Of a DNA stretch of 64,000 bases, positions 27,482 through 37,053 are shown in pieces; position 1 is the stretch's first letter; every line of letters starts with the position of its first letter. The notes beneath the pieces are model-generated. The model was not told the DNA's origin. It did no database searches and was given only the letters and a program-made list of their open reading frames with translations. The stretch comes from Micromonospora zamorensis. Its GTDB lineage: Bacteria; Actinomycetota; Actinomycetes; Mycobacteriales; Micromonosporaceae. The translations under genes were made by a program, and so were the position numbers. The DNA lies in the NCBI RefSeq assembly GCF_900090275.1, contig NZ_LT607755.1, positions 62,001 through 126,000 on the forward strand. The letters run 5' to 3'.

Positions 27482-28129
27482 GTGGAACCCGCACAGCCAG
27501 CCGACCGCGTCCCCGCCGACCGCACGCCGCCCGACGGTCAGCCGCCGGTCGACGTCCCCAGCGGCCCCGGTGGTGAACCCGCCGCGACCGATCCGACGCC
27601 ACCGCCTCCGCTGAAGTCCGGCAAGTCCGAACGCTCGCCGAAGGACATGGCGATCTCGTTGCTGGTGCTGCTCATCCCGATCGCCCTCCTGCTGGCGTTC
27701 TACCGGGGATTTCTCGGCGGCGACGAGCCCACCACCGTCGATCCGGCACCCGCGATCGAGCAGGCCCGGTCGGCGAACGTGTTTCCGGTGAGCCAACCGG
27801 AGGGCCTCGGCTCCGACTGGTCGACGGTCAGCGCCCGCTACCAGACCGTCGAGGGCGGCGCGAACCTGCGGCTCGGCTACCTCACGCCGGAGGGGCGGGG
27901 CGTCCAACTCCTGCAGAGCAACGTGCCGGCGGAGCGGTTGCTCCCCGCGGAGCTGACCAGTCAGGGTCAGCCCCAGGGCCCCACCGAGCTGGGCGGGCGC
28001 ACCTGGCAGCTCTACACGGCCCGGGGAAACCAGCAGGCGCTGGTGCTGCTTGAACCGACCCGGACGGTGATCGTGATCGGCGATGCCCGGGACAACGAAC
28101 TGCGCGAACTGGCCGGCTCGCTGCGCTGA
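27482..28129 (+). CDS. DUF4245 membrane protein
   Basis: 215 residues: a Pro-rich cytoplasmic N-terminus (~55 residues), one membrane helix (SLLVLLIPIALLLAFYRGFL) and a ~140-residue outer domain (RYQTVEGGANLRLGYLTPEG, WQLYTARGNQQALVLLE). The GTG at 27482 follows GAAGAT (27470-27475) by 6 nt, a leaderless arrangement. Conserved beside glpX in actinobacteria; function unknown. Confidence 0.85.
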   Translation: MEPAQPADRVPADRTPPDGQPPVDVPSGPGGEPAATDPTPPPPLKSGKSERSPKDMAISLLVLLIPIALLLAFYRGFLGGDEPTTVDPAPAIEQARSANVFPVSQPEGLGSDWSTVSARYQTVEGGANLRLGYLTPEGRGVQLLQSNVPAERLLPAELTSQGQPQGPTELGGRTWQLYTARGNQQALVLLEPTRTVIVIGDARDNELRELAGSLR

Positions 28130-28338
28130 GCGGGCTCGGTCGATCGACGGCCCTGGTGGTAGCCCGGAAAGGGCAACCGGACAGAAGGGTGATTGTCCGA
28201 CCCGACAACAGGGAACAGAGAGGGAGTGATCCGGGCGCGCTGCTCGGCCCGGGTCGCGCGGCGCAGCCGACGGTGCTGCTGCGTCGCCCGGTTTCCGGCG
28301 CCGTCCAGGTCGTCGGGTGACCCTCTTGGGAGACACGC

Positions 28339-29190
28339 ATGACTGTTCGACGACTCGGCGCCGGCCTGGTAGCCGCCGCTCTGTTCACGCCCGCCCTCGC
28401 TGCCTGCGGCGACGGGACGACCGGCAACGCCGGATCGACCGCGTCCCCGACGGCGAGCTCCTCCGTCGCGCCGAGCGCGGCCAGCGGTACGCCCGTGCCG
28501 GGCGATGCCAAGCAGGCACTGCTCGACTCCACCAAGGAGATCAGCAACGGCAACTTCCGGTTCGCCCTCACCGCCGTCGGCTCGACGGTGGAGGGGCAGG
28601 TGCACCAGCCGAGCCAGAGCGCGGCCATGAAGATCGCCATCGGTGGGCCCTCGTCCGACCTGGCGATGAAGCTCGACGTGATCCACTACAAGCCGGACAG
28701 CTGGGTCAAGCTGGAGCTGACCGGCCCCACCGCCAACAGCCTGCCGGCCATCAAGCAGCTCAACCTCGGTAAGTACCAGCACCTGGACCAGGCCCGGATC
28801 AAGGGCAACCGCAACCTCGGCTTCGACTTCGACAAGGTCGACCCGGCCGGCAGCGCGGTGCTGACCCAGGGCATCACCGAGGTACGCAGCACCGGCACCG
28901 GCGCGTACGCCGGCACCATCGACGTCACCAAGGCCGCCGAGGCGGGCTCGCTGAACGCCGCCACGATCGCCGCGCTGGGCACCCAGGCGAAGACGGTCCC
29001 GTTCACCGCGAAGGTGGACCCGCAGGGCCGCCTCAGCGAGCTGGTGTTGCAGTTGCCGGCCGCCGGGCAGACCGCCGCCCAGGAGATCAAGATGACGTAC
29101 TCCGACTACGGCACCGCCACCGCCGCGCAGAAGCCGCCGGCGGACCAGGTCGTCGAGGCGCCGGCCGAGCTGTACAGCCTGTTCAACTGA
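28339..29190 (+). CDS. LppX/LprG-family lipoprotein
   Basis: 283 residues. Type II signal peptide with lipobox LAAC (Cys23), a Ser/Thr/Ala-rich linker, then a LppX_LprAFG-type domain (KQALLDSTKEISNGNFRFAL; SWVKLEL; LGKYQHLD). Mycobacterial relatives carry lipids across the periplasm. The domain match rests on layout and motifs and is looser than for enzymes here. GGGAG sits upstream of the ATG. The preceding 209 nt show no clear element. Confidence 0.8.
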   Translation: MTVRRLGAGLVAAALFTPALAACGDGTTGNAGSTASPTASSSVAPSAASGTPVPGDAKQALLDSTKEISNGNFRFALTAVGSTVEGQVHQPSQSAAMKIAIGGPSSDLAMKLDVIHYKPDSWVKLELTGPTANSLPAIKQLNLGKYQHLDQARIKGNRNLGFDFDKVDPAGSAVLTQGITEVRSTGTGAYAGTIDVTKAAEAGSLNAATIAALGTQAKTVPFTAKVDPQGRLSELVLQLPAAGQTAAQEIKMTYSDYGTATAAQKPPADQVVEAPAELYSLFN

Positions 29191-29202
29191 CGTACGTGGG
29201 TG

Positions 29203-29222
29203 GGGGCGGCTCCGGCCGCCCC
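29203..29222. terminator. Hairpin between convergent lipoprotein gene and xseB
   Basis: GGGGCGGC (29203-29210) pairs with GCCGCCCC (29215-29222) around a TCCG tetraloop, and lies 8 nt before the xseB stop. Confidence 0.6.
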
Positions 29223-29230
29223 GCCCGCGG

Positions 29231-29452
29231 TCAGGAAGCGGGCTCCTGCCGGGCAGCGTCGATCCGTGCCCGCGCCCCATCCAGCCACCGTTGGCAGATC
29301 ACCGCCAGCGCCTCGCCGCGCTCCCAGAGCGCCAGCGACTCCTCCAGGGACGTGCCGCCGGCTTCCAGCCGCTCGACCACCGAGGCCAACTCGGCGCGGG
29401 CCTGCTCGTAACTGAGCCGCTCGTCCGGCCCGGCCTTCGTGTCGTCAGTCAT
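29231..29452 (-). CDS. xseB: Exodeoxyribonuclease VII small subunit
   Basis: 73 residues, the usual size. LSYEQARAELASVVERLEAG and LEESLALWERGEALAVICQRWLDGA are the family's two helices. It binds XseA to form the single-strand-specific nuclease. The ATG at 29452 has GGAG 9 nt upstream; in-frame starts at 29461 and 29467 are possible. xseA lies 45 nt upstream on the same strand. Confidence 0.92.
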   Translation of the reverse strand: MTDDTKAGPDERLSYEQARAELASVVERLEAGGTSLEESLALWERGEALAVICQRWLDGARARIDAARQEPAS

Positions 29453-29497
29453 TGCGTCCATCTCCACATACCGCTCTCCAGGTCACTGTGTCGCCAC

Positions 29498-30712
29498 TCA
29501 GCCGTCCACCGTGGCGGCCAGCTCGCCCTCGGCCAGCCGTACCCGCAGCGGGTCGCCCTTGCCCACCTCGGCCGCCGCCCGCACCACGTGCCCGTCGGCG
29601 CGCTGCACGATGGCGTACCCCCGGTCGAGGGTGGCGGCGGGGGAGAGGGCGCGCAGCCGGGCGAGGGTGTGCCGCAGCTCGTCGTCGGCGGCGGCGAGCC
29701 GGTGGTCCAGGCAGCGTCCGGCCCGTTGCCGCAGCGCGGTCAGCTCGGTGGCGCGCTGGTCGACCATCACCTGGGGCCGGGCCAGCACCGGCCGGGAGCG
29801 CAGCAGGTCGAGGCGGTGGGTCTCCCGGTCGACGAGGTTGCGGACCGCCCGTTGCAGCCGGGAGCGGGCCTGGCCGATGAGGCGTACCTCCTCGGTGAGG
29901 TCGGGGACGATCCGCTTGGCCGCGTCGGTGGGGGTGGAGGCCCGCAGGTCGGCGACGTAGTCGATCAGTGGCGCGTCGGTCTCGTGGCCGATGGCGCTGA
30001 CCACCGGGGTGCGGCAGGCGAAGACGGCCCGGCAGAGCGCCTCGTCGGAGAACGGGAGCAGGTCCTCGATGCCGCCGCCGCCCCGGGCGATGACGATCAC
30101 GTCGATGCTCTCGTCGGCGTCGAGCACCTTGAGCGCCGCGACGATGTCGGGCACCGCGGCGGGTCCCTGCACGGCCACGTTGACGGTGCGGAACTCCACT
30201 GCCGGCCAGCGCCGCCGTGCGTTGGTCAGCACGTCCCGCTCGGCCGCCGACGCGCGACCGGTGATCAGCCCGATCCGTCCGGGCAGAAACGGCAGCCGGC
30301 GCTTGCGGGACCGGTCGAACAGCCCTTCGGCGGCGAGCAGCTTCTTGAGCTTCTCCAGCCGGGCCAGCAGCTCACCGAGCCCCACCTGGCGGATCTCGTC
30401 GGCGCGCAGGCTCAGCGTGCCCCGGGCGGCGTAGAACTCCGGCTTGGCGTGCAGCACCACGCGGGCGCCCTCGCGTAGTTCCGGCGCGCCGGCGTCCAGT
30501 ACGTCCCGGTTGGTGGTGACGGTCAGGCTCAGGTCGGCCGACGGGTCACGCAGGGTGAGGAAGACGGTGCTGGCCCCGGGGCGGCGGCTGATCTGCGCCA
30601 CCTGCCCGTCCACCCACACCCAGCCCAGCTTGGCGATCCATGCCCCCACCTTCTGGCTGACCACCCGCACGGGCCAAGGCTCCTCCGCGCTGCTCCGCGC
30701 CCCCTCGGTCAC
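29498..30712 (-). CDS. xseA: Exodeoxyribonuclease VII large subunit
   Basis: Catalytic subunit that degrades single-stranded DNA in repair. 404 residues: N-terminal OB-fold ([36 protein letters not shown]), then the catalytic core with [20 protein letters not shown] and [20 protein letters not shown], then a long C-terminal coiled coil and a [13 protein letters not shown] end motif. It is followed by xseB. The divergent ispH promoter lies behind it, with a family B palindrome in the gap. Confidence 0.95.
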   Translation of the reverse strand: MTEGARSSAEEPWPVRVVSQKVGAWIAKLGWVWVDGQVAQISRRPGASTVFLTLRDPSADLSLTVTTNRDVLDAGAPELREGARVVLHAKPEFYAARGTLSLRADEIRQVGLGELLARLEKLKKLLAAEGLFDRSRKRRLPFLPGRIGLITGRASAAERDVLTNARRRWPAVEFRTVNVAVQGPAAVPDIVAALKVLDADESIDVIVIARGGGGIEDLLPFSDEALCRAVFACRTPVVSAIGHETDAPLIDYVADLRASTPTDAAKRIVPDLTEEVRLIGQARSRLQRAVRNLVDRETHRLDLLRSRPVLARPQVMVDQRATELTALRQRAGRCLDHRLAAADDELRHTLARLRALSPAATLDRGYAIVQRADGHVVRAAAEVGKGDPLRVRLAEGELAATVDG

Positions 30713-30735
30713 CCGCTCACCCTACGGACCCCCGC

Positions 30736-30795
30736 GGTGATCAAGAAGTTTGCGTCAGCATCGGGCGCGTTTCTGACGCAAACCTCTTGATCACC
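30736..30795. repeat. Intergenic inverted repeat, family B copy 2
   Basis: Arms 30736-30757 and 30774-30795 are 22 bp each with one mismatch (core GATCAAGARGTTTGCGTCA) and a 16-nt loop. It lies between divergent xseA and ispH, so it cannot serve only as a terminator for a gene in this window. Confidence 0.85.
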
Positions 30796-30855
30796 GGGTC
30801 AGTCCGGGGGTCGTGGGCCGGTGGCCGTGGGGGAGTCGGCACGTACGATGGACGG

Positions 30856-31842
30856 GTGACTGAGGCTGAGGCGACTCCCCGGACCGGCAAGCGCGTGCTC
30901 CTGGCGAAGCCGCGCGGCTACTGCGCTGGCGTCGACCGTGCGGTGCAGACCGTCGAGGAGGCGCTGAAGCTGTACGGCGCCCCGATCTACGTGCGCAAGC
31001 AGATCGTGCACAACAAGCACGTCGTGCAGACCCTGGAGGCCCAGGGTGCGATCTTCGTGGAGGAGAACGAGGAGGTGCCGGAGGGGTCCACCGTCATCTT
31101 CTCCGCGCACGGCGTGGCTCCCGAGGTCTACGAGCAGGCGAAGCAGCGCTCGCTGAAGGCGATCGACGCGACCTGTCCGCTGGTCACCAAGGTGCACCAC
31201 GAGGCGAAGCGGTTCGCCGCCGAGGACTACGACATCCTGCTCATCGGGCACGAGGGGCACGAAGAGGTCATCGGCACCGCCGGTGAGGCCCCCGCGCACA
31301 TCCAGCTGGTGGACGGCCCGGACGGCGCCGACAAGGTCACCGTCCGCGATCCGGAGAAGGTGGTCTGGCTGTCCCAGACCACGCTGTCGGTCGACGAGAC
31401 GCTGGAGACGGTCGCCCGGCTCAAGCAGCGGTTGCCGCTGCTCCAGTCGCCGCCCAGCGACGACATCTGCTACGCCACCTCCAACCGGCAGCACGTCGTC
31501 AAGGAGATCGCCCCCGAGTGCGACGTGGTGATCGTCGTCGGCTCGACGAACTCCTCGAACTCGGTCCGCCTGGTCGAGGTCGCCGTGGACGCGGGTGCCC
31601 GTGCCGGTCACCTGGTCGACTTCGCCCACGAGATCGACGACGCCTGGCTGGAGGGGGCCACCACGGTCGGTCTGACCTCCGGCGCGAGCGTGCCGGACGA
31701 CCTGGTCCAGGACGTGCTGACCCACCTCGCCGCACGGGGCTTCGCCGACGTCGAGGAGATCACCACCGCCAACGAGCGGCTGATCTTCTCGCTGCCGCAG
31801 GAGCTGAAGCGGGACATGAAGGCCGCGGCGGCGCGCGGCTGA
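30856..31842 (+). CDS. ispH: 4-hydroxy-3-methylbut-2-enyl diphosphate reductase
   Basis: Last step of the MEP pathway, giving isopentenyl and dimethylallyl diphosphate. 328 residues. Three cysteines for the [4Fe-4S] cluster: [12 protein letters not shown] (C23), [13 protein letters not shown] (C107) and [11 protein letters not shown] (C205). Substrate histidines lie in QIVHNKHVV and FSAHGVAP. The GTG at 30856 follows TACGAT (30844-30849) by 6 nt, indicating a leaderless mRNA. It would supply precursors for the cis-prenyl transferase at 17002. Confidence 0.97.
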   Translation: MTEAEATPRTGKRVLLAKPRGYCAGVDRAVQTVEEALKLYGAPIYVRKQIVHNKHVVQTLEAQGAIFVEENEEVPEGSTVIFSAHGVAPEVYEQAKQRSLKAIDATCPLVTKVHHEAKRFAAEDYDILLIGHEGHEEVIGTAGEAPAHIQLVDGPDGADKVTVRDPEKVVWLSQTTLSVDETLETVARLKQRLPLLQSPPSDDICYATSNRQHVVKEIAPECDVVIVVGSTNSSNSVRLVEVAVDAGARAGHLVDFAHEIDDAWLEGATTVGLTSGASVPDDLVQDVLTHLAARGFADVEEITTANERLIFSLPQELKRDMKAAAARG

Positions 31843-31882
31843 ACACGGGAACGAACTCGGACCGGCGTACGTCAGATCAGCC

Positions 31883-32326
31883 ATGAGGACATTTCGGCTC
31901 GCCGTTCCCGTGCTGGCCGTCTGCGTGGCGCTGAGTGCCTGCGGCAGTCAGGACACCGGAGGCGGCACACCCAGCCCGACCCCGACGGGAGCGCAGCCGG
32001 TGACCAGCCAGCCCACGCCCGACCCGACCGCCCTGCCGCCGACCGTCGACCCCACCCCGCCCTCGGGCCCGAAGACTCCGAAGCCACCGAAGCCCGGCGG
32101 CCCCAGCACGCCCCCGGGTGTGGGTGCCACCACCCTGACCGGCACCGTGCAGGGCGGCGTGGAGCCCAACTGCGTGCTGCTCGACGGCTACCTGCTCGTC
32201 GGCGGTCCGCGTGACGTGCTGACGCCCGGTGCGCGGGTCGAGGTCACCGGTCGGGCCGAGCCCGGCATGATGACCACCTGCCAGCAGGGCACCCCGTTCG
32301 TCGTGACGGCCGCCCGCCCGACCTGA
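31883..32326 (+). CDS. Small lipoprotein with Pro/Thr-rich stalk
   Basis: 147 residues: type II signal peptide with lipobox LSAC (Cys20), a ~60-residue Pro/Thr/Gly stalk, then a compact ~60-residue domain (LTGTVQGGVEPNCVLLDGYLLVGG, VEVTGRAEPGMMTTCQQG) with two cysteines and an OB-like beta pattern. It starts 40 nt after ispH. Function unknown. Confidence 0.75.
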   Translation: MRTFRLAVPVLAVCVALSACGSQDTGGGTPSPTPTGAQPVTSQPTPDPTALPPTVDPTPPSGPKTPKPPKPGGPSTPPGVGATTLTGTVQGGVEPNCVLLDGYLLVGGPRDVLTPGARVEVTGRAEPGMMTTCQQGTPFVVTAARPT

Positions 32327-32342
32327 CACCTCCGAACGCGAA

Positions 32343-32374
32343 GGAGCCCGTCCCCGAACTCGGGGACGGGCTCC
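32343..32374. terminator. Strong bidirectional hairpin terminator
   Basis: GGAGCCCGTCCCCG (32343-32356) pairs perfectly over 14 bp with CGGGGACGGGCTCC (32361-32374), AACT loop, between convergent genes. Confidence 0.85.
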
Positions 32375-32392
32375 TCCGGTGTTACGGACGGA

Positions 32393-35300
32393 TCAGTTCA
32401 CGGCGCCGATGGAGACGGTGCCGCGGCCGACGACCGCACCCTCGTTCGTGACGATCGCCAGCTCACCGGAGAGCTGACGTCCGTCGGCCGGAACCGCCAC
32501 CGCCGTCACCGTGCCGGTGATGGTGGTCGACTCGCCGTGCAGGAGCGGCACCGCGACGGCCGGCGCGGTGATCGTGCCCAGCGAGGCGGACGCGAACGCG
32601 TCGTAGTAGTCGTAGGCGGTGCTGGTGCCCGGCCCGTCGACCCCGTACGGCTCCACCACGACGCGGTAGGTGCCGGCCGTGGGGTTGGTCAGCGTCACCG
32701 CCTCCTCCGAGTCGCCGTCGGCGGAGCGGCCGACCTCGGCGTCACCCCGGTAGACGAACAGGTCCAGGTCGGAGCCCCCGTTGGCGGGGTTGCCGATCCG
32801 GGCGGTGAACGTCGACGTCCCGGCCGGGATCTCGACGGTCCACTCCTGGTTGGGGCCACCCTCGGTGATGGTCGGACGCTCGGTGCGCACACCGGTCAGC
32901 GCGCCGCTGCGGCCGCTGACCGAGACCGGGCCGAAGGCGTTGGTGACGTCCCAGCTCACCGGGGTCGGCTCGCCGGCCTCGACACTGGGCAGCTCGACCA
33001 GCGCCGGCTCGACCGTCAGGCCCTGCACCCGCGCCTGGAGCTTGAACGGGTTGTTCATCGCCGGGGAGGTCCGCCGCGACTCCACCTCGATCTCCCAGAC
33101 CCCGGGAAGCGGGTTCTGGTAGTCCCGCTCCTGGGGCTTGCAGACGTTGGCGTCGGAGAAGTTGGTGTAGCAGACGGTGCTGGTGGTTGCCTCCGTCGGC
33201 ACACCCAGCGGGTTGATGGCGATGAACCGGGTCTGCGAGCCAGTGGCGATCCCGGAGAGGTTCACCTGGAGCGCCTTGGCACCCTCCGGCACCGTCACGA
33301 AGTACGACGTGAAGCCGTTCCGGTCGACCGATCCCTCGTTGGCGTACGAGAACGTCGGCTTCTTCACGTCGTTCGAGACCACGACCACAGTGGAGACCTC
33401 GAAGTCGACCACGTTCGTGGCCGGGTCGTCGATCCTCATGATCGCGCCGTGCGCGCCCTCAACGGTCGGCTTGGCGGTGACGGAGACGGTGACGGCCTTG
33501 TTGAGCGGCAGTGCAACCGTCTTCGGCGCCTTGAACGTGCCGTCGTTGCCCTGGAGCGTGATGTTGTGCTTGATGGTGCCGGCCGGGCCGCTGGTGCGAG
33601 TGATCTTGACCGGGTAGGTCTTGCTCTGCCCGACCTTGTGGCCACCCTGGGCCGAGCCGCAGCGGTTGTAGACGCCGGTGCCCCGACCCGGGTTCGGCAC
33701 GAACTTCACGCCGTCCCAGATGGTCAGTTGGCCGGACAGCGGGGTGCAGACCGCCGCGTCGGAGACGTACGACCGGGTCTCGACGCCCTGGCGCAGCAGT
33801 TTCCACGCACCCGGCACGTTGACCATGCCGTAGCCCTGCGCGTACGTCGGCACGTCGGCGATCGGCTTTGCCGAGCTGAACATCGCCCGCCGCAGCGCCG
33901 CCGGGCTGACGCCCCGGTCGGTGGCCTTGGCTGCCGACAGCAGCAACGCGCCGGCACCGGCCGTCTGCGGGGAGGCCATCGAGGTGCCGTTCAGCATCGC
34001 GTAGCCCGGGGGCAACGCGTAGCCGGCCTCGGGGACCGGGGCACCCAGCTGCCAGGTCGGTGCGGTGGAGATGGCCGAGCCGGGGGCGGCGATGTTCGGC
34101 TTGAAACCGCCGTCCTCGCGCGGGCCACGGGAGGAGAAGTTGAACAGCGCGTTCTTCTTCCGCACAACCGAGCCGTAGTTGGCCAGCCAGGTGTCCTTGC
34201 TGATGCTGGCGGCGGCGCTGATCACGTTGCTGGCGACGGACGGGTCGCCGACGGTGTTGAGGCCCGGGCCGGAGTTGCCGGCCGAGATCACGAGCTGCAC
34301 ACCGTACGTGTCGATCAGTTCGTTGTAGAGGCTCGCCCGGGCGTTGTTGCCGTCGTTCAGGCCCGGGAGCCCGCCGATCGACATGTTGACGATGTCGACC
34401 CCGCGGTTGGCCACCAGGTCGATCATGCCGGTGGTGAGAGCCGCCGCGGTGCAGCCGCCGCCCCAGGAGCAGGCGCGGGCGGAAACCAGCTTGGCGCCGG
34501 GGGCCGCGCCGTCGAAGACGTTGTTGCCCAGCATGTCGTTGGCGGCGGTGATGCCGGCGACGTGGGTGCCGTGGGTGCTCTCGACGATGCCGATGTTGAC
34601 GTAGTCGTAGGTGCCCGGAAGCCCGATCGGCTCAGTGTTCACGTTCTTGCGGAACTCGACGACGAACGGCTGCCGCTCGGCGACCGCTGTCGCCGGGTTG
34701 TCGGTGCCGAAGTAACCGACGTCGTACTTCTCCTTGTACGGCCGCATCATCACGTCGTCGGTGAAGTTGCGGTTCTGGTTGGCGTCCACCCAGATGTTGT
34801 TGGTGGCCGGGTCGTAGAGCACACCCCAGACGTCGGTCGTGTCGCCGTCGCGGTTGACGTCACCCCGTGCGTCGCTGGCGGCGGTGACGGACTCGCTGAA
34901 CTGGTTGAACCGGTACGTGCCGGCCGGTGCCGTCCAGGTGCCGCCCGCTATGGTGAACGACGGGCCGGTGACCTCGGCCTGCATCCGACGCCAGGTCGCG
35001 TCCTCCAGCGGGTCGGTCGCGGTGACCCAATCGACGATCTTGCGCTCGCCGGTGGTGGTCTGCTGGAGCGCCGGGTGCGCGAGGTCCACACCGGAGTCCA
35101 TGATGCCGATCGTGACGCCCCGGCCGTCCCACTCCGGGTGGGCGTCAGTGAACGCGGCCGCACCCGTCTCGTTGGTCGGCATGTACGGGTTCGACGCCCG
35201 GGTGGCCTCGCCCGGTGCCGCGACCGTGGCCTGCCGCGCGCCGGCGGTGCCGGTGGTGGTCTGCTCGGGGGTCGGGTCCGGCAGTTTGATGACCTCGTCC

Positions 35301-35689
35301 AGGTCGACGGCCGAGACGCCGGGGAGCCGTGCCGCCGCGAGGGCCTTGTCGGTCGGGACCTTGGCCAGGACGAAGCCCACCTTGTCCTGCCGCTGGCTGA
35401 CGGTGCCGCCGAGCTTGGTGAGGGCGTCGGCGACATCGCCCGCCTCACCCTTTTCGGTGGAGACGATCAGGGTGACGGTCGGGGCCTTCTTGGCCCTGGC
35501 CTCACCGAGCAGTTTGGCGTCGTGAGCGCCCAGCGTCTCGGCGGCGGTGGCCGGGGAAGCGTCCGGTGTGGTGACAGGAGCGGCGGCCGCTGTGGCGGCA
35601 CCACCCACGACGGTCAGGGCGCTCGTCGCCAGGACCGACGCGAAGAGCGCGGCCGAGGTACGCCGGCTCAGATTTCGGGGTTTGCTCAC
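32393..35689 (-). CDS. Large secreted S8 (subtilisin-like) serine protease
   Basis: 1098 residues. Signal peptide to about residue 37, an I9-like propeptide (~residues 65-140), then the S8 domain with Asp in IGIMDSGVDLAHP (D198), His in STHGTHVAGI (H373), oxyanion Asn in ISAGNSGPG (N472) and Ser in NGTSMASPQ (S570). The 175-residue gap between Asp and His is much longer than in subtilisin and holds two Asp/Asn-rich, calcium-site-like loops (DVNRDGDTTD, DANQNRNFTDD). The ~500-residue C-terminus is beta-rich, ending in a PPC-like domain (AGTSTFTARIGNPANGGSDLDLFVYRG). The GTG at 35689 has GGAGG upstream. Confidence 0.93.
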   Translation of the reverse strand: MSKPRNLSRRTSAALFASVLATSALTVVGGAATAAAAPVTTPDASPATAAETLGAHDAKLLGEARAKKAPTVTLIVSTEKGEAGDVADALTKLGGTVSQRQDKVGFVLAKVPTDKALAAARLPGVSAVDLDEVIKLPDPTPEQTTTGTAGARQATVAAPGEATRASNPYMPTNETGAAAFTDAHPEWDGRGVTIGIMDSGVDLAHPALQQTTTGERKIVDWVTATDPLEDATWRRMQAEVTGPSFTIAGGTWTAPAGTYRFNQFSESVTAASDARGDVNRDGDTTDVWGVLYDPATNNIWVDANQNRNFTDDVMMRPYKEKYDVGYFGTDNPATAVAERQPFVVEFRKNVNTEPIGLPGTYDYVNIGIVESTHGTHVAGITAANDMLGNNVFDGAAPGAKLVSARACSWGGGCTAAALTTGMIDLVANRGVDIVNMSIGGLPGLNDGNNARASLYNELIDTYGVQLVISAGNSGPGLNTVGDPSVASNVISAAASISKDTWLANYGSVVRKKNALFNFSSRGPREDGGFKPNIAAPGSAISTAPTWQLGAPVPEAGYALPPGYAMLNGTSMASPQTAGAGALLLSAAKATDRGVSPAALRRAMFSSAKPIADVPTYAQGYGMVNVPGAWKLLRQGVETRSYVSDAAVCTPLSGQLTIWDGVKFVPNPGRGTGVYNRCGSAQGGHKVGQSKTYPVKITRTSGPAGTIKHNITLQGNDGTFKAPKTVALPLNKAVTVSVTAKPTVEGAHGAIMRIDDPATNVVDFEVSTVVVVSNDVKKPTFSYANEGSVDRNGFTSYFVTVPEGAKALQVNLSGIATGSQTRFIAINPLGVPTEATTSTVCYTNFSDANVCKPQERDYQNPLPGVWEIEVESRRTSPAMNNPFKLQARVQGLTVEPALVELPSVEAGEPTPVSWDVTNAFGPVSVSGRSGALTGVRTERPTITEGGPNQEWTVEIPAGTSTFTARIGNPANGGSDLDLFVYRGDAEVGRSADGDSEEAVTLTNPTAGTYRVVVEPYGVDGPGTSTAYDYYDAFASASLGTITAPAVAVPLLHGESTTITGTVTAVAVPADGRQLSGELAIVTNEGAVVGRGTVSIGAVN

Positions 35690-35803
35690 GTTCTCTTTCC
35701 TCCAGAGAACAGGGCCCTCAGGGACCAGGGCACGTGGGTGAGCAAAATCTTTCGGGGTGTCGGTGAGCACTGTCACTACCGGCCAGTCCCTTGTGACCAC
35801 TTC

Positions 35804-35830
35804 GTGACGTGCGTGCACACGCACTGTCAC
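35804..35830. promoter_or_regulatory. Inverted repeat in the S8 protease upstream region
   Basis: GTGAC-G-TGCGTG (35804-35815) and CACGCA-CT-GTCAC (35818-35830) form a 12/13-bp inverted repeat with a one-base offset, about 115 bp before the protease start and next to the rmuC stop. It may be an operator or an rmuC terminator. Extra GTCAC/GTGAC motifs lie at 35772-35777 and 35793-35797. Confidence 0.4.
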
Positions 35831-35838
35831 ATGACTGA

Positions 35839-36999
35839 CTAGCGGGCCGAGACCTCACCGGCCGGGTCGGCCAGCTCAGGCGCCTGCGGCTGCCGGGGCG
35901 CCAACTCGACCTGCGCGGGCGTCGCCAACTCCTCGTCCGACACTCCCAGCTCGGCGAGCTTTCGGGCGCTGACCAGCACCCGCGCCTCCAACGAGCCGAC
36001 CGCACGGTTGTACGCGGTCACGGCGCCGGCCAGCGACGACCCGAGCTTGCCGACGTGATCGCCCAGAGTGGAGAGCCGCCCGTACAGCTCCCGGGCGAGG
36101 GTGTGCACCGCGAGGGCGTTGCGGGCCAGTGCCTCCTGCCGCCACGAGTAGGCCACAGTGCGGAGCAGGGCGACCAGTGTGGCCGGCGTGGCCAGCACCA
36201 CGTTGCGGGTGAAGGCGTGCTCCAGCAGCGACGGGTCACGCTGGAGGGCGACGTCGAGGAACGGGTCGGCGGGGACGAACAGCACCACGAAGTCGGGCGA
36301 GTTGTCGAACGCCGACCAGTACGACTTGGCGGCCAGCGCGTCGACATGCCCGCGCAGGTGGCGGGCGTGCGCGTCGAGGTGGGTATCCCGGCCGCGCTCG
36401 TCGCGGGACTCCATGGCCGTCAGGTACGCGTCGAACGGCGCCTTGGCGTCCACCACCACCGACCGGCCGCCGTGCAGCCGGACCACCAGGTCGGGGCGGA
36501 CAACCTGCCCGTCGTTGTCGGCGGTGACCTGCTCGGAGAAGTCGCAGTGCTCCAGCATCCCGGCCGCCTCGACGATCCGGCGCAACTGGTGCTCGCCCCA
36601 GCGACCCCGCACCTGTGGTGCCCGCAGCGCCGCCACCAACTGTTTGGTCTCGGTGCGCAGCTCACCGGAGACGGCGCTCATCGAGCGCACCTGCTCGCGC
36701 AGCTCGGCGTACGCGTCGACCCGGTCGTGCTCCAGCTCGGCCACCCGCTGCTCGTAGCGGCGCAGGGAGTCGTGCAGCGGGGCGACCGCGCGGGCCACCG
36801 CCTCCTGGGACTGCGCGGTCGCCTCGTAGCTCAGGGCCCGCATGGACTGCTCCAGCCGGCCCTCACCCTCTCGGGTGGCGGCCAGGGTGGCATCGAGGCG
36901 GGCGATGTCGGCCGCCGAGCGGGACCGGGCCGCGAGCCAGCCCACCGCCCCGCCGGCGCCGAGGCACACGATCACCACAAGCAGCGTCGAGACGTCCAT
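35839..36999 (-). CDS. rmuC: DNA recombination protein RmuC-like
   Basis: 386 residues: an N-terminal membrane helix, a coiled coil (about 30-115) and a PD-(D/E)XK-like core with RGRWGEHQLRRIVEAAGM, RPDLVVRLHGGRSVVVDAKAP and FVVLFVPADPFLDVAL. RmuC limits inversion at short inverted repeats in E. coli. That is of interest in a window carrying many intergenic inverted repeats, but no link is shown. The ATG at 36999 drops a weak in-frame extension to 37176. It diverges from the 37054 gene with a 54-nt gap. Confidence 0.9.
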   Translation of the reverse strand: MDVSTLLVVIVCLGAGGAVGWLAARSRSAADIARLDATLAATREGEGRLEQSMRALSYEATAQSQEAVARAVAPLHDSLRRYEQRVAELEHDRVDAYAELREQVRSMSAVSGELRTETKQLVAALRAPQVRGRWGEHQLRRIVEAAGMLEHCDFSEQVTADNDGQVVRPDLVVRLHGGRSVVVDAKAPFDAYLTAMESRDERGRDTHLDAHARHLRGHVDALAAKSYWSAFDNSPDFVVLFVPADPFLDVALQRDPSLLEHAFTRNVVLATPATLVALLRTVAYSWRQEALARNALAVHTLARELYGRLSTLGDHVGKLGSSLAGAVTAYNRAVGSLEARVLVSARKLAELGVSDEELATPAQVELAPRQPQAPELADPAGEVSAR

Positions 37000-37053
37000 C
37001 ACCGGAGCTTGCCAGACGGATATGACGTGACACCCGGGGGTACGTTCGATGAC

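Noticed and set aside
32537..35842. 1101-codon open frame on the plus strand opposite the S8 protease
   Set aside because: Its product is Arg/Gly/Val-rich with no domain, while the minus strand encodes a complete subtilase with catalytic triad. High GC leaves long antisense frames.
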